From contig NZ_LR134116.1 of assembly GCF_900635455.1 (NCBI RefSeq), forward strand, positions 1,674,001-1,738,000: a stretch of DNA of 64,000 nt, written 5' to 3'. This document shows, piece after piece, positions 48,491 through 58,220 of the stretch. The position numbers and the translations under genes were made by a program. Each line of letters starts with the position of its first letter. The stretch's first letter is position 1. The notes under the pieces are model-generated. The model was not told the origin of the DNA and ran no database searches. It saw nothing but the letters and a program-made list of their open reading frames with translations. The stretch is from Yersinia intermedia. GTDB lineage: Bacteria; Pseudomonadota; Gammaproteobacteria; Enterobacterales; Enterobacteriaceae.

Positions 48491-49158
48491 ACAGCGGCAT
48501 GAGTTGGCAGGATCTGCTGGCACTGGTCACCAATGCAACCGGTGAAACCATTTATATGGTGGTGATTGCCACCTTTTTCACCGTGCTGATTGGCTTACCA
48601 CTCGGTGTTTTATTATTTATTTCGCGCCCCAATGGGATTTTGCCTGCCCCGCGCTTGAATACTTTAATAGGTGCCATTGTTAATCTGGGGCGCTCAATGC
48701 CCTTTGTGGTGTTGCTGATTGCATTGATTCCAATTACCCGCTGGATTATCGGCACCACATTAGGTAGCACGGCTGCTATTGTACCCATCACGTTGGGTGC
48801 AATTCCGTTTTTTGCCCGAGTGGTAGAGGCAGCCTTAGATGAAGTGGATAAAGGGCGGATTGAGGCAATTTTATCGATGGGAGGCTCGGCTCGCCATGTG
48901 ATTCAAAAGGTTTTGCTACCGGAGGCGCTCCCCGCTTTATTGGCCGGAATTACCTTAACTGTCGTGATGCTAGTGGGGTTCTCATCAATGGCGGGTGTTA
49001 TTGGTGGCGGTGGGTTAGGTGATTTAGCTATTCGCTACGGTTATCAACGCTTTAATAATGAAGTGATGGTGGCCACATTAATCATATTGGTTATTTTGGT
49101 TCAGGGCGTACAAAGCCTGGGCGATAGGTGGGTTAGATCGCTGGCTCACCGGCGCTAA
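48487..49158 (+). CDS. MetI-type ABC permease
   Basis: Inner-membrane permease of the importer, 223 residues with five predicted helices. It shows [26 protein letters not shown] near the N-terminus, [27 protein letters not shown], the coupling-helix segment [38 protein letters not shown], and [26 protein letters not shown]. Last gene of the run; a bidirectional hairpin follows. Confidence 0.92.
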   Translation: MNSGMSWQDLLALVTNATGETIYMVVIATFFTVLIGLPLGVLLFISRPNGILPAPRLNTLIGAIVNLGRSMPFVVLLIALIPITRWIIGTTLGSTAAIVPITLGAIPFFARVVEAALDEVDKGRIEAILSMGGSARHVIQKVLLPEALPALLAGITLTVVMLVGFSSMAGVIGGGGLGDLAIRYGYQRFNNEVMVATLIILVILVQGVQSLGDRWVRSLAHRR

Positions 49159-49198
49159 AATTTATCACCACTTGGGTTTGACGCGATAGCCAAAATAA

Positions 49199-49231
49199 TT
49201 GAAGTTGCCGCTACCAACGCGGCAACTTCAA
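49199..49231. terminator. Bidirectional terminator between convergent genes
   Basis: TTGAAGTTGCCGC pairs perfectly with GCGGCAACTTCAA around TACCAAC. It lies between the metI-type gene and the convergent CGL gene, and could serve both directions, though T-runs are weak. Confidence 0.75.
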
Positions 49232-49243
49232 GCCAGCAGGGGA

Positions 49244-50389
49244 TTAGCCGTTTAGTGCTTGATCCAAGTCCGCAATCAGATCCTCGGTATCCTCAATGCC
49301 CACGGATAAACGCAGTAACTGTGGTGTAATGCCGTGTTTCAACCGAGTTTCTAAGGGGATGGAGGCATGAGTCATACTGTAAGGTTGGCTGATTAAACTT
49401 TCTACCCCACCCAAACTTTCGGCCAGCGTAAACAGATGTGAGCGTTTGATTACCGCACGGGCGTATTCATCATCCCCTTTCAATCGCACAGAAATCATGC
49501 CGCCGAAACCCGCCATCTGCCGTGATGCCAGATCATGTTGTGGGTGGCTTTTCAGCCCTGGGTAATAGACATTTTCAACGTGTGGTTGCCCTTCGAGCCA
49601 CTCGGCGATCCGCTGAGCACTGTGATTATGTCGCGCCATGCGCAAAGCCAAAGTGCGCAGTCCGCGTAACGTCAGGAAGCTGCTGAAAGGATCCAAAATT
49701 CCGCCCACCGCATTGTGCAGAAAGCCTAACTGCTCTGCCAGTTCGGGGTTATTGCCCACCGCCGCGACGCCAGCGACCACATCAGAATGGCCATTAAGGT
49801 ATTTGGTGGCTGAATGCACCACAATATCAAAACCCAGTTCCAGCGGGCGCTGGATATAGGGTGAGGCAAAAGTATTATCTGCCACACTGATAAGTTGATG
49901 CTTTTTGGCAATCGCCGCAATCGCCGCCAGGTCAGCCAGTTTCAGCAATGGATTGGTCGGTGTCTCAACCCAGATCATTTTGGTTTCTGGCAATATAGCG
50001 TGTTCTAATGCCTCGGTATCAGCAGGGGAAACATAAGTCACCCGCAAACCAGCCGTTCGGCTACGAACTTTTTCCAGCAGGCGATAGGTTCCGCCATATA
50101 AATCATCCACCGCAATGATATGGCTACCCTGATCCAGCAGCTCAAGCACAGTTGAACAGGCCGCCAGACCAGAGGCGAAGGCGTAACCCCGGCTACCGCC
50201 TTCCAGTTCTGCAATCGCCTTTTCCAACGCAGTACGTGTCGGGTTACCGCTGCGTGAATATTCATACCCGGTATGTTCGCCGGGCGCGGGTTGTGCAAAG
50301 GTGGATGTTGCATAAATGGCTGGCATCACAGCACCGGTGCTATCAGGGGTATAACCGGCATGAACGGTTAGGGTATCGAACTTTGCCAT
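49244..50389 (-). CDS. Cystathionine gamma-lyase/synthase (PLP, MetB/MccB family)
   Basis: PLP-dependent transsulfuration enzyme, 381 residues. The PLP lysine is in SATKYLNGHSDVVAG. Other Cys/Met-metabolism signatures are YEYSRSGNPTRTALEKAIAELEGG, FASGLAACSTVLELL, DDLYGGTYRLLEKV, VETPTNPLLKLADL and SLGGVESLISQP. Pairing with a cystathionine beta-synthase gene 25 bases upstream argues for gamma-lyase (cystathionine to cysteine, 2-oxobutyrate, ammonia) rather than the MetB direction. Sequence alone does not fix this. Confidence 0.85.
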   Translation of the reverse strand: MAKFDTLTVHAGYTPDSTGAVMPAIYATSTFAQPAPGEHTGYEYSRSGNPTRTALEKAIAELEGGSRGYAFASGLAACSTVLELLDQGSHIIAVDDLYGGTYRLLEKVRSRTAGLRVTYVSPADTEALEHAILPETKMIWVETPTNPLLKLADLAAIAAIAKKHQLISVADNTFASPYIQRPLELGFDIVVHSATKYLNGHSDVVAGVAAVGNNPELAEQLGFLHNAVGGILDPFSSFLTLRGLRTLALRMARHNHSAQRIAEWLEGQPHVENVYYPGLKSHPQHDLASRQMAGFGGMISVRLKGDDEYARAVIKRSHLFTLAESLGGVESLISQPYSMTHASIPLETRLKHGITPQLLRLSVGIEDTEDLIADLDQALNG

Positions 50390-50414
50390 AATAAAAATCC
50401 TTAATAAGAGAAGA

Positions 50415-51782
50415 TTAAGCCAGTTTTTGACGCCAGGTATTCAGGACATCGGTGCGAGTAATCAGGCCGAGGAAACGTTCTCCATCCAGCACCACCGCCA
50501 CATGACCATCATTGAATGTAGCCAGCAGAGAGCGGTAATCAGCCTCTTTTTGTAATGTGTTAACTTGATGGGTCATGGCGGCACTGGCCGGTAATTTGAA
50601 ATGACTGGCATCCGCTTGTACGGTGTTCAGCAAGTCCCATTCATCGATTAACCCGACCACCTTTTCGCCGTCTAACACCGGTAGCTGTGAGATGTCATAC
50701 AGGCGCATCCGGGCGTGAGCGACAGCCAGCGTGTCCTGCGGTGAAACAGAAATTGTTGCGCCATCCTCATGACGATAAGTGATGAAATCGCGCAAATCGC
50801 CATGCTGTGGCTTGCTCAGCAAACCTTGTTCCATGAGCCAGTAATCGTTGAACATTTTGGACAGGTATTTGTTGCCGCTATCGCAGACAAAGGTGACCAC
50901 CCGCTTTGGTGTGGTTTGCTCGCGGCAATAGCGTAATGCTGCGGCCAGTAGGGTGCCGGTAGATGACCCTGCCAGTACCCCTTCTTCCCGTAATAGCGCG
51001 CGTGCGGTGCTGAAGGCTTCAGCATCATCGATGCGATAAGATTTTTTTACCTGAGAGAAGTTGCTCAGCGGCGGGATAAAATCCTCACCAATCCCTTCGA
51101 CCAGCCAGCTACCGGCATCGCCAATCTGCGCACTGTCGACGTAATCTGCCAGAATGGATCCCGCGGGATCGGCCAGTACGAACTCGGTGGTGGGTGAAAC
51201 CTCAGCAAAATATTGGCTCAGGCCGCTCAGGGTGCCGCTGGAACCGACACCCACCACGATGGCATCGACCTGTCCATCCATCTGTTGCCACAGCTCCGGG
51301 CCGGTTGATGTCCGGTGTGTCGCGGGGTTTGCCGGATTATTGAATTGATCAATATAGAATGAACCTGGCGTTTCCTGCGCCAGGCGCAGAGCATAGTCTT
51401 GATAATAAGCCGGATGCCCTTTACCTACATCCGAGCGGGTCAGTAGCACTTGTGCGCCCAATGCCCGCAGGTGGAAAATTTTCTCCTGGCTCATTTTGTC
51501 CGGTACCACTAAGAGCAGTTTGTAACCTTTTAACGCCGCCACCAACGCTAACCCAAGGCCGGTATTGCCTGCGGTGGCCTCAATGATGGTTCCGCCGGGT
51601 TGCAGTAAACCCTCTTTTTCAGCGTGCTCAATCATTGAGAGCGCCACACGATCTTTAATCGATCCACCGGGGTTTTGATTTTCCAACTTTACAAACAGTT
51701 GGCAGGGGCCGGTATCAAAACGGGTCAGCTCCAACAGCGGGGTGTGGCCGATAAGGTCAAGTACTGAGCGTGGGATAGCCAT
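50415..51782 (-). CDS. Cystathionine beta-synthase with C-terminal CBS pair
   Basis: PLP enzyme condensing serine (or O-acetylserine) with homocysteine, 455 residues. Start is the ATG after AGGAGG. The catalytic domain opens SVLDLIGHTPLLELTRF; the PLP lysine is in NQNPGGSIKDRVALSMI; the phosphate loop is VGVGSSGTLSGLSQYFA. The last ~120 residues form a Bateman pair (ISVSPQDTLAVAHARMRLYDISQLPVLDGEKVVGLIDEWDLL and HVAVVLDGERFLGLITRTDVLNTW). The Bateman pair marks it as CBS rather than CysK/CysM. Upstream of the lyase in one operon: a reverse transsulfuration pair. Confidence 0.88.
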   Translation of the reverse strand: MAIPRSVLDLIGHTPLLELTRFDTGPCQLFVKLENQNPGGSIKDRVALSMIEHAEKEGLLQPGGTIIEATAGNTGLGLALVAALKGYKLLLVVPDKMSQEKIFHLRALGAQVLLTRSDVGKGHPAYYQDYALRLAQETPGSFYIDQFNNPANPATHRTSTGPELWQQMDGQVDAIVVGVGSSGTLSGLSQYFAEVSPTTEFVLADPAGSILADYVDSAQIGDAGSWLVEGIGEDFIPPLSNFSQVKKSYRIDDAEAFSTARALLREEGVLAGSSTGTLLAAALRYCREQTTPKRVVTFVCDSGNKYLSKMFNDYWLMEQGLLSKPQHGDLRDFITYRHEDGATISVSPQDTLAVAHARMRLYDISQLPVLDGEKVVGLIDEWDLLNTVQADASHFKLPASAAMTHQVNTLQKEADYRSLLATFNDGHVAVVLDGERFLGLITRTDVLNTWRQKLA

Positions 51783-52181
51783 TGCATCCTCCTGCATTAT
51801 TTGTTTAACAACTGATGGGCTGGATAATAGCGCTAGCAGCTTAAGCATTAAAAAGAACAAATAACCCGCCTATATTACCTTTTGGAATATGTTTATGGTT
51901 TTTTAGACGTTTAGGTGCTTAGGTGTAAGGATGTTCAGACAGGAAGATGGTTAGCCGTATAGCCATCGATACTGGTTAAAGACAGGCTCTTTACAAAACA
52001 AAACGTAAAACTACGCCCAATTGGGCCAGCAATGGGATAAATTTAGAAAAGGGACTGAAATATGACTAAGCTACTATTTCAGTCTAAGTGAAAAGACGTT
52101 ATTTTTTCGCTAATTGGACAGTGGTTGGTTCTGGGAATACCGCTTATTTCCAATTATTTGCAAGGATACTCTGGCGACCTC
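51783..52181. other. Divergent promoter region between CBS gene and dacC
   Basis: About 400 bases with no gene. AGACGTTT at 51905-51912 is followed by two weaker 8-mers, faintly like a run of MetJ boxes (AGACGTCT), but the later copies match only about half the positions. No other signal recognised. Confidence 0.3.
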
Positions 52182-53387
52182 ATGATGAAATTTATCCTCC
52201 CTTTTAAGATAAAGAAATTTACTTTCAGTGCCGGTTTATTGCTTCTGGCGCTGCCCGCCGCGCAGGCGGCTGATGACCCAGCGGCTCCACCGGTAGATGC
52301 CAAAGCCTATGTGTTGATGGATTACAACAGTGGAAAAGTGTTGGTAGAAGGGAACAGTGACCAGCGCCTTGATCCGGCCAGTTTGACGAAGATTATGTCC
52401 AGTTATGTGATTGGGCAGGCCATTAAAGCGGGGAAAGTGCACCCTGATGATTTAGTGACAGTGGGGAAAGATGCCTGGGCTACGGGTAATCCGGCATTAC
52501 GTGGCTCCTCACTGATGTTTTTGAAACCGGGCGATCAGGTAAAATTGTCCGATTTGAATAAAGGTATTGTGATTCAGTCAGGCAATGATGCCAGTATTGC
52601 GTTGGCCGATTATGTGGCTGGTAGTCAAGACAGTTTTGTTGGCCTGATGAACAATTATGCCAAAGCCTTAGGTCTGTCGAATACTCACTTTATGACCGTC
52701 CATGGCCTTGATGCGCCAGGGCAGTACAGCACTGCGCGGGATATGGCGGTATTAGGTCAGGCATTGATCCGTGACGTGCCAGAAGAATATGCGCTGCACA
52801 AAGAGAAAGAATTCACTTTTAATAAGATCCGTCAAATTAACCGTAACCGCCTGTTATGGAACACTAATCTCAATGTAGATGGTATGAAGACCGGTTTTAC
52901 TTCGGGGGCAGGGCACAATCTGGTTGCCTCGGCAACCGAAGGGCCAATGCGTTTGATCTCGGTGGTGCTAGGCGCACCTAGTGATCGGGTTCGCTTTAGT
53001 GAAAGTGAAAAACTGCTGAGTTGGGGGTTCCGTTTTTATGAAACCGTCGTGCCGATTAAAGCCACCAATCCTTTCGTGACGCAGAAAGTATGGTTTGGTG
53101 ATACTGGTAAGGCAGAGCTTGGAGTTGCAGAGGATGCGGCTATTACTATCCCGAAAGGGAAAATGAAGGATCTTAAAGCCAGCTATAAATTGGATCAGGC
53201 AGAACTGCGCGCTCCGCTTGCCAAACATCAGGTGGTCGGAACCATCGAATTTCAACTTAATGGCAAGACAATTGACCAACGCCCGCTGGTGGTATTAAAC
53301 GAAGTAAAAGAGGGCGGTTTCTTGAGTCGTATTTGGGATTTCGTGATGATGAAACTCAGTCAATGGTTTGGTGGCGTATTTGGCTAA
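52182..53387 (+). CDS. dacC: D-alanyl-D-alanine carboxypeptidase DacC (PBP6 type)
   Basis: Periplasmic membrane-tethered carboxypeptidase trimming terminal D-Ala from peptidoglycan, about 401 residues (E. coli PBP6 is 400). Signal peptide cleaved after LPAAQA. Active-site motifs: SLTK (SxxK serine), SGN in [12 protein letters not shown], and KTG in [13 protein letters not shown]. The C-terminal domain ends in an amphipathic anchor helix ([18 protein letters not shown]), closely matching DacC rather than DacD. The frame extends to 52125; the double ATG at 52182 fits the family start. deoR lies nearby as in E. coli. Confidence 0.9.
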   Translation: MMKFILPFKIKKFTFSAGLLLLALPAAQAADDPAAPPVDAKAYVLMDYNSGKVLVEGNSDQRLDPASLTKIMSSYVIGQAIKAGKVHPDDLVTVGKDAWATGNPALRGSSLMFLKPGDQVKLSDLNKGIVIQSGNDASIALADYVAGSQDSFVGLMNNYAKALGLSNTHFMTVHGLDAPGQYSTARDMAVLGQALIRDVPEEYALHKEKEFTFNKIRQINRNRLLWNTNLNVDGMKTGFTSGAGHNLVASATEGPMRLISVVLGAPSDRVRFSESEKLLSWGFRFYETVVPIKATNPFVTQKVWFGDTGKAELGVAEDAAITIPKGKMKDLKASYKLDQAELRAPLAKHQVVGTIEFQLNGKTIDQRPLVVLNEVKEGGFLSRIWDFVMMKLSQWFGGVFG

Positions 53388-53416
53388 GCTAAATAATATG
53401 ATTGATTAATAAGAGA

Positions 53417-53442
53417 AAGGGCTACTGAAAAGTAGCCCTTTT
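53417..53442. terminator. Terminator between dacC and sdaB (bidirectional)
   Basis: AAGGGCTACT pairs with AGTAGCCCTT around GAAA, followed by TTTTAG on the plus strand. It sits between the convergent dacC and sdaB genes. Confidence 0.85.
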
Positions 53443-53474
53443 AGCTGAATACGTAGCATATAGACTGCGGTAAA

Positions 53475-54842
53475 TCAGTTACAGGCGACGATCTTAATTG
53501 CCAGGCCACCACGGGACGTCTCGCGGTATTTCGAGTTCATATCTTTGCCGGTCTCAAACATCGTTTCGATGACTTTATCCAAACAAACACTGGGTTCGCT
53601 GGTTCGGCGCAGCGCCATGCGCGCAGAGTTAACGGCTTGTACCGCAGAAATTGCGTTGCGCTCAATACATGGCACTTGAACTTGCCCGGCTACTGGGTCA
53701 CAGGTCAGCCCCAGGTTATGCTCCATCGCGATTTCTGCTGCAATGCATACCTGAGCAGGGCTACCGCCCATCAACTCAGCCAGACCGGCTGCGGCCATAG
53801 AACAGGCAACGCCCACTTCGCCCTGACAACCCACTTCAGCGCCGGAAATAGACGCATTCATTTTATACAGCGCCCCAATCACACCAGAGACCAGGAAGTA
53901 GCGACTGTACGAGTTCTCATTTACCGGACGAATGAATTTGTCGTAGTAAGATAAGACTGCCGGAATAATGCCACACGCACCATTCGTCGGGGCAGTTACA
54001 ACCCGCCCGCCCGCCGCGTTTTCTTCATTGACGGCTAATGCATACATATTGATCCAATCGACAACCATCATTGGATCCGAGTTATTTTTATCCGTACTCA
54101 CCAGCATTCGGCGCAAAGATGCGGCGCGGCGCGGCACTTTCATTGGGCCAGGCAATAACCCTTCAGTATTGATGCCGCGTTCAATGCCAGCACGCATCAC
54201 TCCCCATATTGCGGCAAAGTGAGCACTTATCTCAGCTTTGCTGTGTAATGCCAGTTCATTTTGCATCACTAAGCCGGACAGTGATAAACCGGTATCCTTA
54301 CAGTGCTTTTGCAAGTCTCGTGCAGAATTGAACGGGTAAGGCACAGTAATCGCTTGGCTATCTTCTTGGCCAAAGTGGGCTTCATCGACAATAAAACCAC
54401 CGCCGATGGAGTAATACGTTTTACTGAAGATACAGTCATTACCCGCATGAGCGCTGATGATCATGCCATTTTCGTGCAATGGCAAGTTAGTGCTATGGAA
54501 GTTCATCCCGCCATTGGCTGGAAAATCAACTTCGTGGCTGCCGTTTGCCAACAGCAGACGTTCCCGCAACTCTACATCGCGGATAAAACCTGAGATTGCA
54601 TCAATATCAACGGTATCGGGCAGATTCCCCGCCAAACCCATAATAATAGCAATATCGGTATGGTGGCCTTTACCAGTAAGAGACAAAGAGCCATAAACAT
54701 CAACAGTGATTCGGGTGACGGCAGAAAGATGCCCCAGTTCGATGAGGTCATCGATAAACAGCTTGCCAGCCTTCATCGGGCCGACGGTATGAGAGCTGGA
54801 AGGACCAATACCAATCTTGAAAATGTCAAAAACGCTGACCAT
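53475..54842 (-). CDS. sdaB: L-serine dehydratase (SdaA/SdaB type)
   Basis: Iron-sulfur enzyme converting serine to pyruvate and ammonia, 455 residues. N-terminal beta domain (SVFDIFKIGIGPSSSHTVGPMKAGKLF) and catalytic alpha domain with the 4Fe-4S-cluster cysteines in APTNGACGIIPAVL, GAEVGCQGEVGVACSMAAAGLAE and LGLTCDPVAGQVQVPCIERN. It ends MNSKYRETSRGGLAIKIVACN, with the C-terminal tail cysteine typical of the type. It follows the serine transporter gene sdaC (gap 144 bases), hence sdaB rather than sdaA. Confidence 0.93.
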   Translation of the reverse strand: MVSVFDIFKIGIGPSSSHTVGPMKAGKLFIDDLIELGHLSAVTRITVDVYGSLSLTGKGHHTDIAIIMGLAGNLPDTVDIDAISGFIRDVELRERLLLANGSHEVDFPANGGMNFHSTNLPLHENGMIISAHAGNDCIFSKTYYSIGGGFIVDEAHFGQEDSQAITVPYPFNSARDLQKHCKDTGLSLSGLVMQNELALHSKAEISAHFAAIWGVMRAGIERGINTEGLLPGPMKVPRRAASLRRMLVSTDKNNSDPMMVVDWINMYALAVNEENAAGGRVVTAPTNGACGIIPAVLSYYDKFIRPVNENSYSRYFLVSGVIGALYKMNASISGAEVGCQGEVGVACSMAAAGLAELMGGSPAQVCIAAEIAMEHNLGLTCDPVAGQVQVPCIERNAISAVQAVNSARMALRRTSEPSVCLDKVIETMFETGKDMNSKYRETSRGGLAIKIVACN

Positions 54843-54897
54843 ATATTCGCCCCTTAAAGGTTCTAATTATTAAAATGATGACATTGCCGTGGTAGGA

Positions 54898-54984
54898 AGC
54901 CGGAGCGGAAGCTCCGGTTTTTGAAACAATTTATAGCAGCAGGTCATGATAACTGGCTGGCCGTGGGAAGTTGGCCAGCCCCAG
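54898..54984 (-). other. Two hairpins between sdaC and sdaB
   Basis: GCCGGAGC/GCTCCGG (54900-54917) and GGCTGGCC/GGCCAGCC (about 54956-54979) lie in the sdaC-sdaB gap. On the minus strand neither is followed by a T-run (the first has its T-run on the plus strand). They may moderate read-through from sdaC into sdaB or protect the sdaC message. Confidence 0.4.
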
Positions 54985-54986
54985 AA

Positions 54987-56282
54987 TCATTTACCGAACA
55001 GACTGAACAAGATTGCAGAGATAGCAATCAGGCCCATGATAACCACGAATACGTTACTGATATGGCCGCTGTACTTACGCATCGCAGGAACTTTATGGAT
55101 TGCGTACATTGGCATCAGGAACAACAGCATCGCGATGATTGGGCCACCTAAGGTTTCAATCATACCCAAAATGCTTGGGTTCATGGTTGCGACGATCCAG
55201 GTTGTTACCAGCATGAACAGTGCAGTAATACGGTTCAGTTTGTCATGATTGATGGTTTTGCCTTTGCTACGCAGAGACTTAATCATCATGCCATTAAAGC
55301 CTTCACGTGCGCCCAGGTAGTGCCCCAGGAAAGACTTGGTGATTGCGATAAAGGCAATAACCGGAGCCATGTAGGCAATTATTGGGGTATTAAAGTGGTT
55401 AGCCAGGTAAGACAGAATAGAAATGTTCTGGCTTTTCGCATCAGCCAGGTCCGCTGGGGACAGGCTCAGTACGCAACTGAAAACGAAGAACATGACGGTG
55501 ACAACCATCATGATGTGAGCAAAAGCCAAAATGCGTGAACATTTTTTCTCTGCATCTACGCCGTACTCTTCACGTTTTGATACCGCAAACGCCGAGATGA
55601 TAGGGGAGTGGTTGAATGAGAACACCATGACCGGAATAACCAGCCACATGGTCATCCACAGACCGCTACCAGTACCGTTGCCGTCCATTGATACATGTTC
55701 AAATATTGCACCGGTCCAGTTAGGGATCAGGTACACCGCCAACAGCATCAATGCTGCAACAAACGGGAATACCAAGATGCTCATCGCTTTTACAATGGCG
55801 TGCTCACCAAAACGCACGATAGTCATCAGGCCCACGATCAGAATCAGGGACAAAATGGCGCGCGGTGGTGATGGCAGATGCATCTGGTGGGTAATGAAAC
55901 TATCAACGGTATTGGTGATCGCCACACTATATACCAACAAAATCGGGTAGATAGCGAAGAAGTAAAGCAGGGTAATCAACTTACCTGCGCCAATACCAAA
56001 GTGCTCTTCAACCACTTCGGTGATGTCTTCACCTGGGTTTTTGCCTGACAGTACAAAACGGCATAGACCACGGTGAGCAAAGAAGGTCATCGGGAAAGCA
56101 ATGATAGCCATCACAATAAGAGGTAACAGGCCGCCGATACCAGCATTGATTGGCAGGAACAATACGCCTGCGCCGATTGCAGTACCGTACAGGCCCAACA
56201 TCCACATGGTGTCACTTTTACGCCATGTACTTGATGAAACTTTTCCCGGGGAGGCAATAGTGCCCGTTTGAGTAGTGTCCAT
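54987..56282 (-). CDS. sdaC: Serine:proton symporter SdaC
   Basis: Hydroxy/aromatic amino acid permease, 431 residues (E. coli 429) from the ATG with GGAG six bases upstream; the longer frame is two alternative codons out. About 11 helices, beginning [36 protein letters not shown]. Other blocks are [29 protein letters not shown] and [22 protein letters not shown]. Promoter in the AT-rich region to the right. Confidence 0.93.
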   Translation of the reverse strand: MDTTQTGTIASPGKVSSSTWRKSDTMWMLGLYGTAIGAGVLFLPINAGIGGLLPLIVMAIIAFPMTFFAHRGLCRFVLSGKNPGEDITEVVEEHFGIGAGKLITLLYFFAIYPILLVYSVAITNTVDSFITHQMHLPSPPRAILSLILIVGLMTIVRFGEHAIVKAMSILVFPFVAALMLLAVYLIPNWTGAIFEHVSMDGNGTGSGLWMTMWLVIPVMVFSFNHSPIISAFAVSKREEYGVDAEKKCSRILAFAHIMMVVTVMFFVFSCVLSLSPADLADAKSQNISILSYLANHFNTPIIAYMAPVIAFIAITKSFLGHYLGAREGFNGMMIKSLRSKGKTINHDKLNRITALFMLVTTWIVATMNPSILGMIETLGGPIIAMLLFLMPMYAIHKVPAMRKYSGHISNVFVVIMGLIAISAILFSLFGK

Positions 56283-57266
56283 AAAGATCTCCATTGTGAA
56301 CACGTTAATTTAAAATTAAGAGCCGAAAGTTAGGTACCTGCTATGCATTATCGAGTTACATAATCAGGTGAAAAATTCAGTCAAAACGATTCGTTTAAAA
56401 TTGGTGCCCTGGTTATTACTTTGGTGTCGTAAGTGTGCTTTATACCTAAATTGTTAAGTGCAAAATTTAACCGATATTAAGAAGATGAATTCGCGTTATC
56501 GGATATTTTTGGTGTTCTTGTGAGAACAGTAGTTTTTGCTGGCGGCAAGATAGCGATTTGCAGTGAAAACTACCGTGATCATGCTCGCAAATGCTTAATA
56601 AACTCGCCGTCGATCACTTGTTACGAATTTAAAACTGATTGTTATATGAATGTTTATGATTTATCACTAAAAATAATGAAAAGTAGATTTCCCCTTCTGG
56701 TCGATAAATAAACAGACAGTTTTTTATTCCTTGTTTCTTGGCGTGCAATATATTTTAACCCTGCTTAAGGATCTAGCGGAAATCGATTTTTTCACTGATT
56801 TATTGATGAATATCATTAATTTAAAACGATTAAAATAATGTAACAAATTGATTTTTAATGAAATTAAATTTATTGAAGTGTGATGATGGTTTCTGGTTTT
56901 GATGAGAATATAAACAGGTAAATAAGAAGAAAACAGACAGTAGGCATAGGCAGAGTGAATAAGTCAGTGCGTGATTATTAGTGCCATGTCATTTATTTGT
57001 CATATGAATTTTTAGCGTCGCTAATTTGTCTGACAATAGATTAACGCTATTTTTTTATTTATATGCGTTAAATGAATACCAAATGTTAAATTAATTTACC
57101 TTAAATCCAATTACCATCGGAGGTTAATTAAATAATGGAATTGTGTTTTAAACGTTAGATGGACAAGAAGGGATTTAACCATAAAAAAAATATGGTTATT
57201 GGGTGTTGTTGTATATTGATTAAATATAATTCAGTTTCTGCCTGATAATTCACGTATAGATTTATC
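56283..57266. other. AT-rich 1-kb intergenic region between sdaC and deoR
   Basis: No supportable gene. A 63-codon frame at 56520-56711 begins with GTG and lacks a ribosome site. The 56700-57240 part is strikingly AT-rich with many A- and T-tracts (likely H-NS-type DNA). It contains the sdaC promoter (minus strand). In E. coli, dacC and deoR are adjacent, so this and sdaBC form an insertion relative to that order. Confidence 0.5.
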
Positions 57267-57286
57267 AACCCGGTATTTACCGGGTT
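57267..57286 (-). terminator. Terminator-like hairpin after deoR
   Basis: AACCCGGTATTTACCGGGTT, a 7-8 bp GC-rich palindrome 25 bases past the deoR stop. T content is modest on both sides. Confidence 0.6.
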
Positions 57287-57310
57287 AAGATTTTTGCTAT
57301 GTAATCAAGC

Positions 57311-58075
57311 CTAACAGTCGATTTTGATGCCATGCTGTAAAAAGAACTGGCTGAATTCAGCATCAGGTTGGCGGTCTGTGACTAATGCATCAAACAGGGT
57401 CAGCGCCCCAATACTGGCAGGTTTTACTTTGCCGAATTTGCTGTGGTCGGCCACCAGAATTTTCTGTTGGGATTTGGCAATAGCCCGATGTTTTAACAGA
57501 ATCTCATCGAAGTTGAAACAGGTTGCACCATACTCAACAGAAACACCTGCTGCAGAGATAAAGGCTTTATTTGGGCAGGCATTGTCCAGTTCATTGTGCT
57601 GGCTGATTGGTGTGAAAATATAGTTATTGGGTTTGAATTCACCACCGCACAGGATCACTTTACAGTTAGGCTTATCTTGTAAGGAAAGGAAGGTGTTAAG
57701 AGAGTAACAAATGGCGGTAAAGACCAGTTCTTCGTCTATCTCGTCGATAATAGAGGGAATTGTGGTGCCGCAGTCAAAAAAAACCGTATCATTTTCGGCG
57801 ATCAAGCGTGCTGCTAACTGACCAATACGGCGCTTTTCTTCCACCTGTTTGGCCTGCTGGTCAGAAACAAAATAGTTATTGGCGCTATTGCTTCTAGGGT
57901 CCATCACCACATAACCACCCAATAAAATCACGGCAGTCGGCTCGGCGCTAAGATCACGGCGAATAGTCATCTCAGAGACTCGCAACAGATTAGCCGCGTC
58001 CTTGAGATGGATTTTGTCGGAACGCTTTAGGGCCTGAGTAAGTTTATTGATTCGTTCTGCACGGCGGGTTTCCAT
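57311..58075 (-). CDS. deoR: Deoxyribose repressor DeoR
   Basis: DeoR-family repressor of deoxynucleoside catabolism, 254 residues, collinear with E. coli DeoR (METRRAERINKLTQALKRSDKIHLKDAANLLRVSEMTIRRDLS helix-turn-helix; FFDCGTTIPSIIDEIDEEL; LCGGEFKPNNYIFTPI; SAAGVSVEYGATCFN; LVADHSKFGKVKPASIGAL). Ribosome site AGGA. Located directly downstream of deoC on the same strand, which differs from E. coli where deoR stands alone and deoC heads deoCABD. Confidence 0.92.
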   Translation of the reverse strand: METRRAERINKLTQALKRSDKIHLKDAANLLRVSEMTIRRDLSAEPTAVILLGGYVVMDPRSNSANNYFVSDQQAKQVEEKRRIGQLAARLIAENDTVFFDCGTTIPSIIDEIDEELVFTAICYSLNTFLSLQDKPNCKVILCGGEFKPNNYIFTPISQHNELDNACPNKAFISAAGVSVEYGATCFNFDEILLKHRAIAKSQQKILVADHSKFGKVKPASIGALTLFDALVTDRQPDAEFSQFFLQHGIKIDC

Positions 58076-58150
58076 AAGCTATTCCTGACAAACAATTATC
58101 AAAACGATACGTTGCGCTATAGTTTCTTATAATACAACGTATTGCAATAA

Positions 58151-58172
58151 ATAAGCCCGGCAGTAGCCGGGC
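58151..58172 (-). terminator. Hairpin between deoC and deoR
   Basis: AGCCCGGC pairs with GCCGGGCT around a 4-base loop. On the minus strand it is followed by TTATTTATTGC. It could partially terminate after deoC and lower deoR expression. Confidence 0.6.
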
Positions 58173-58220
58173 TGACAGTCGATTTGTATCTAAACAATCG
58201 ATGAGTAGACTTACAATTAG

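Noticed and set aside
51905..51928. Tandem 8-mers starting AGACGTTT as MetJ boxes before the CBS gene
   Set aside because: The first copy is good (7 of 8) but the next two match only about half; too weak to claim methionine repression without a motif score.
56520..56711. 63-codon plus-strand frame in the sdaC-deoR gap
   Set aside because: GTG start, no Shine-Dalgarno, no recognisable motif; the surrounding DNA is AT-rich non-coding.
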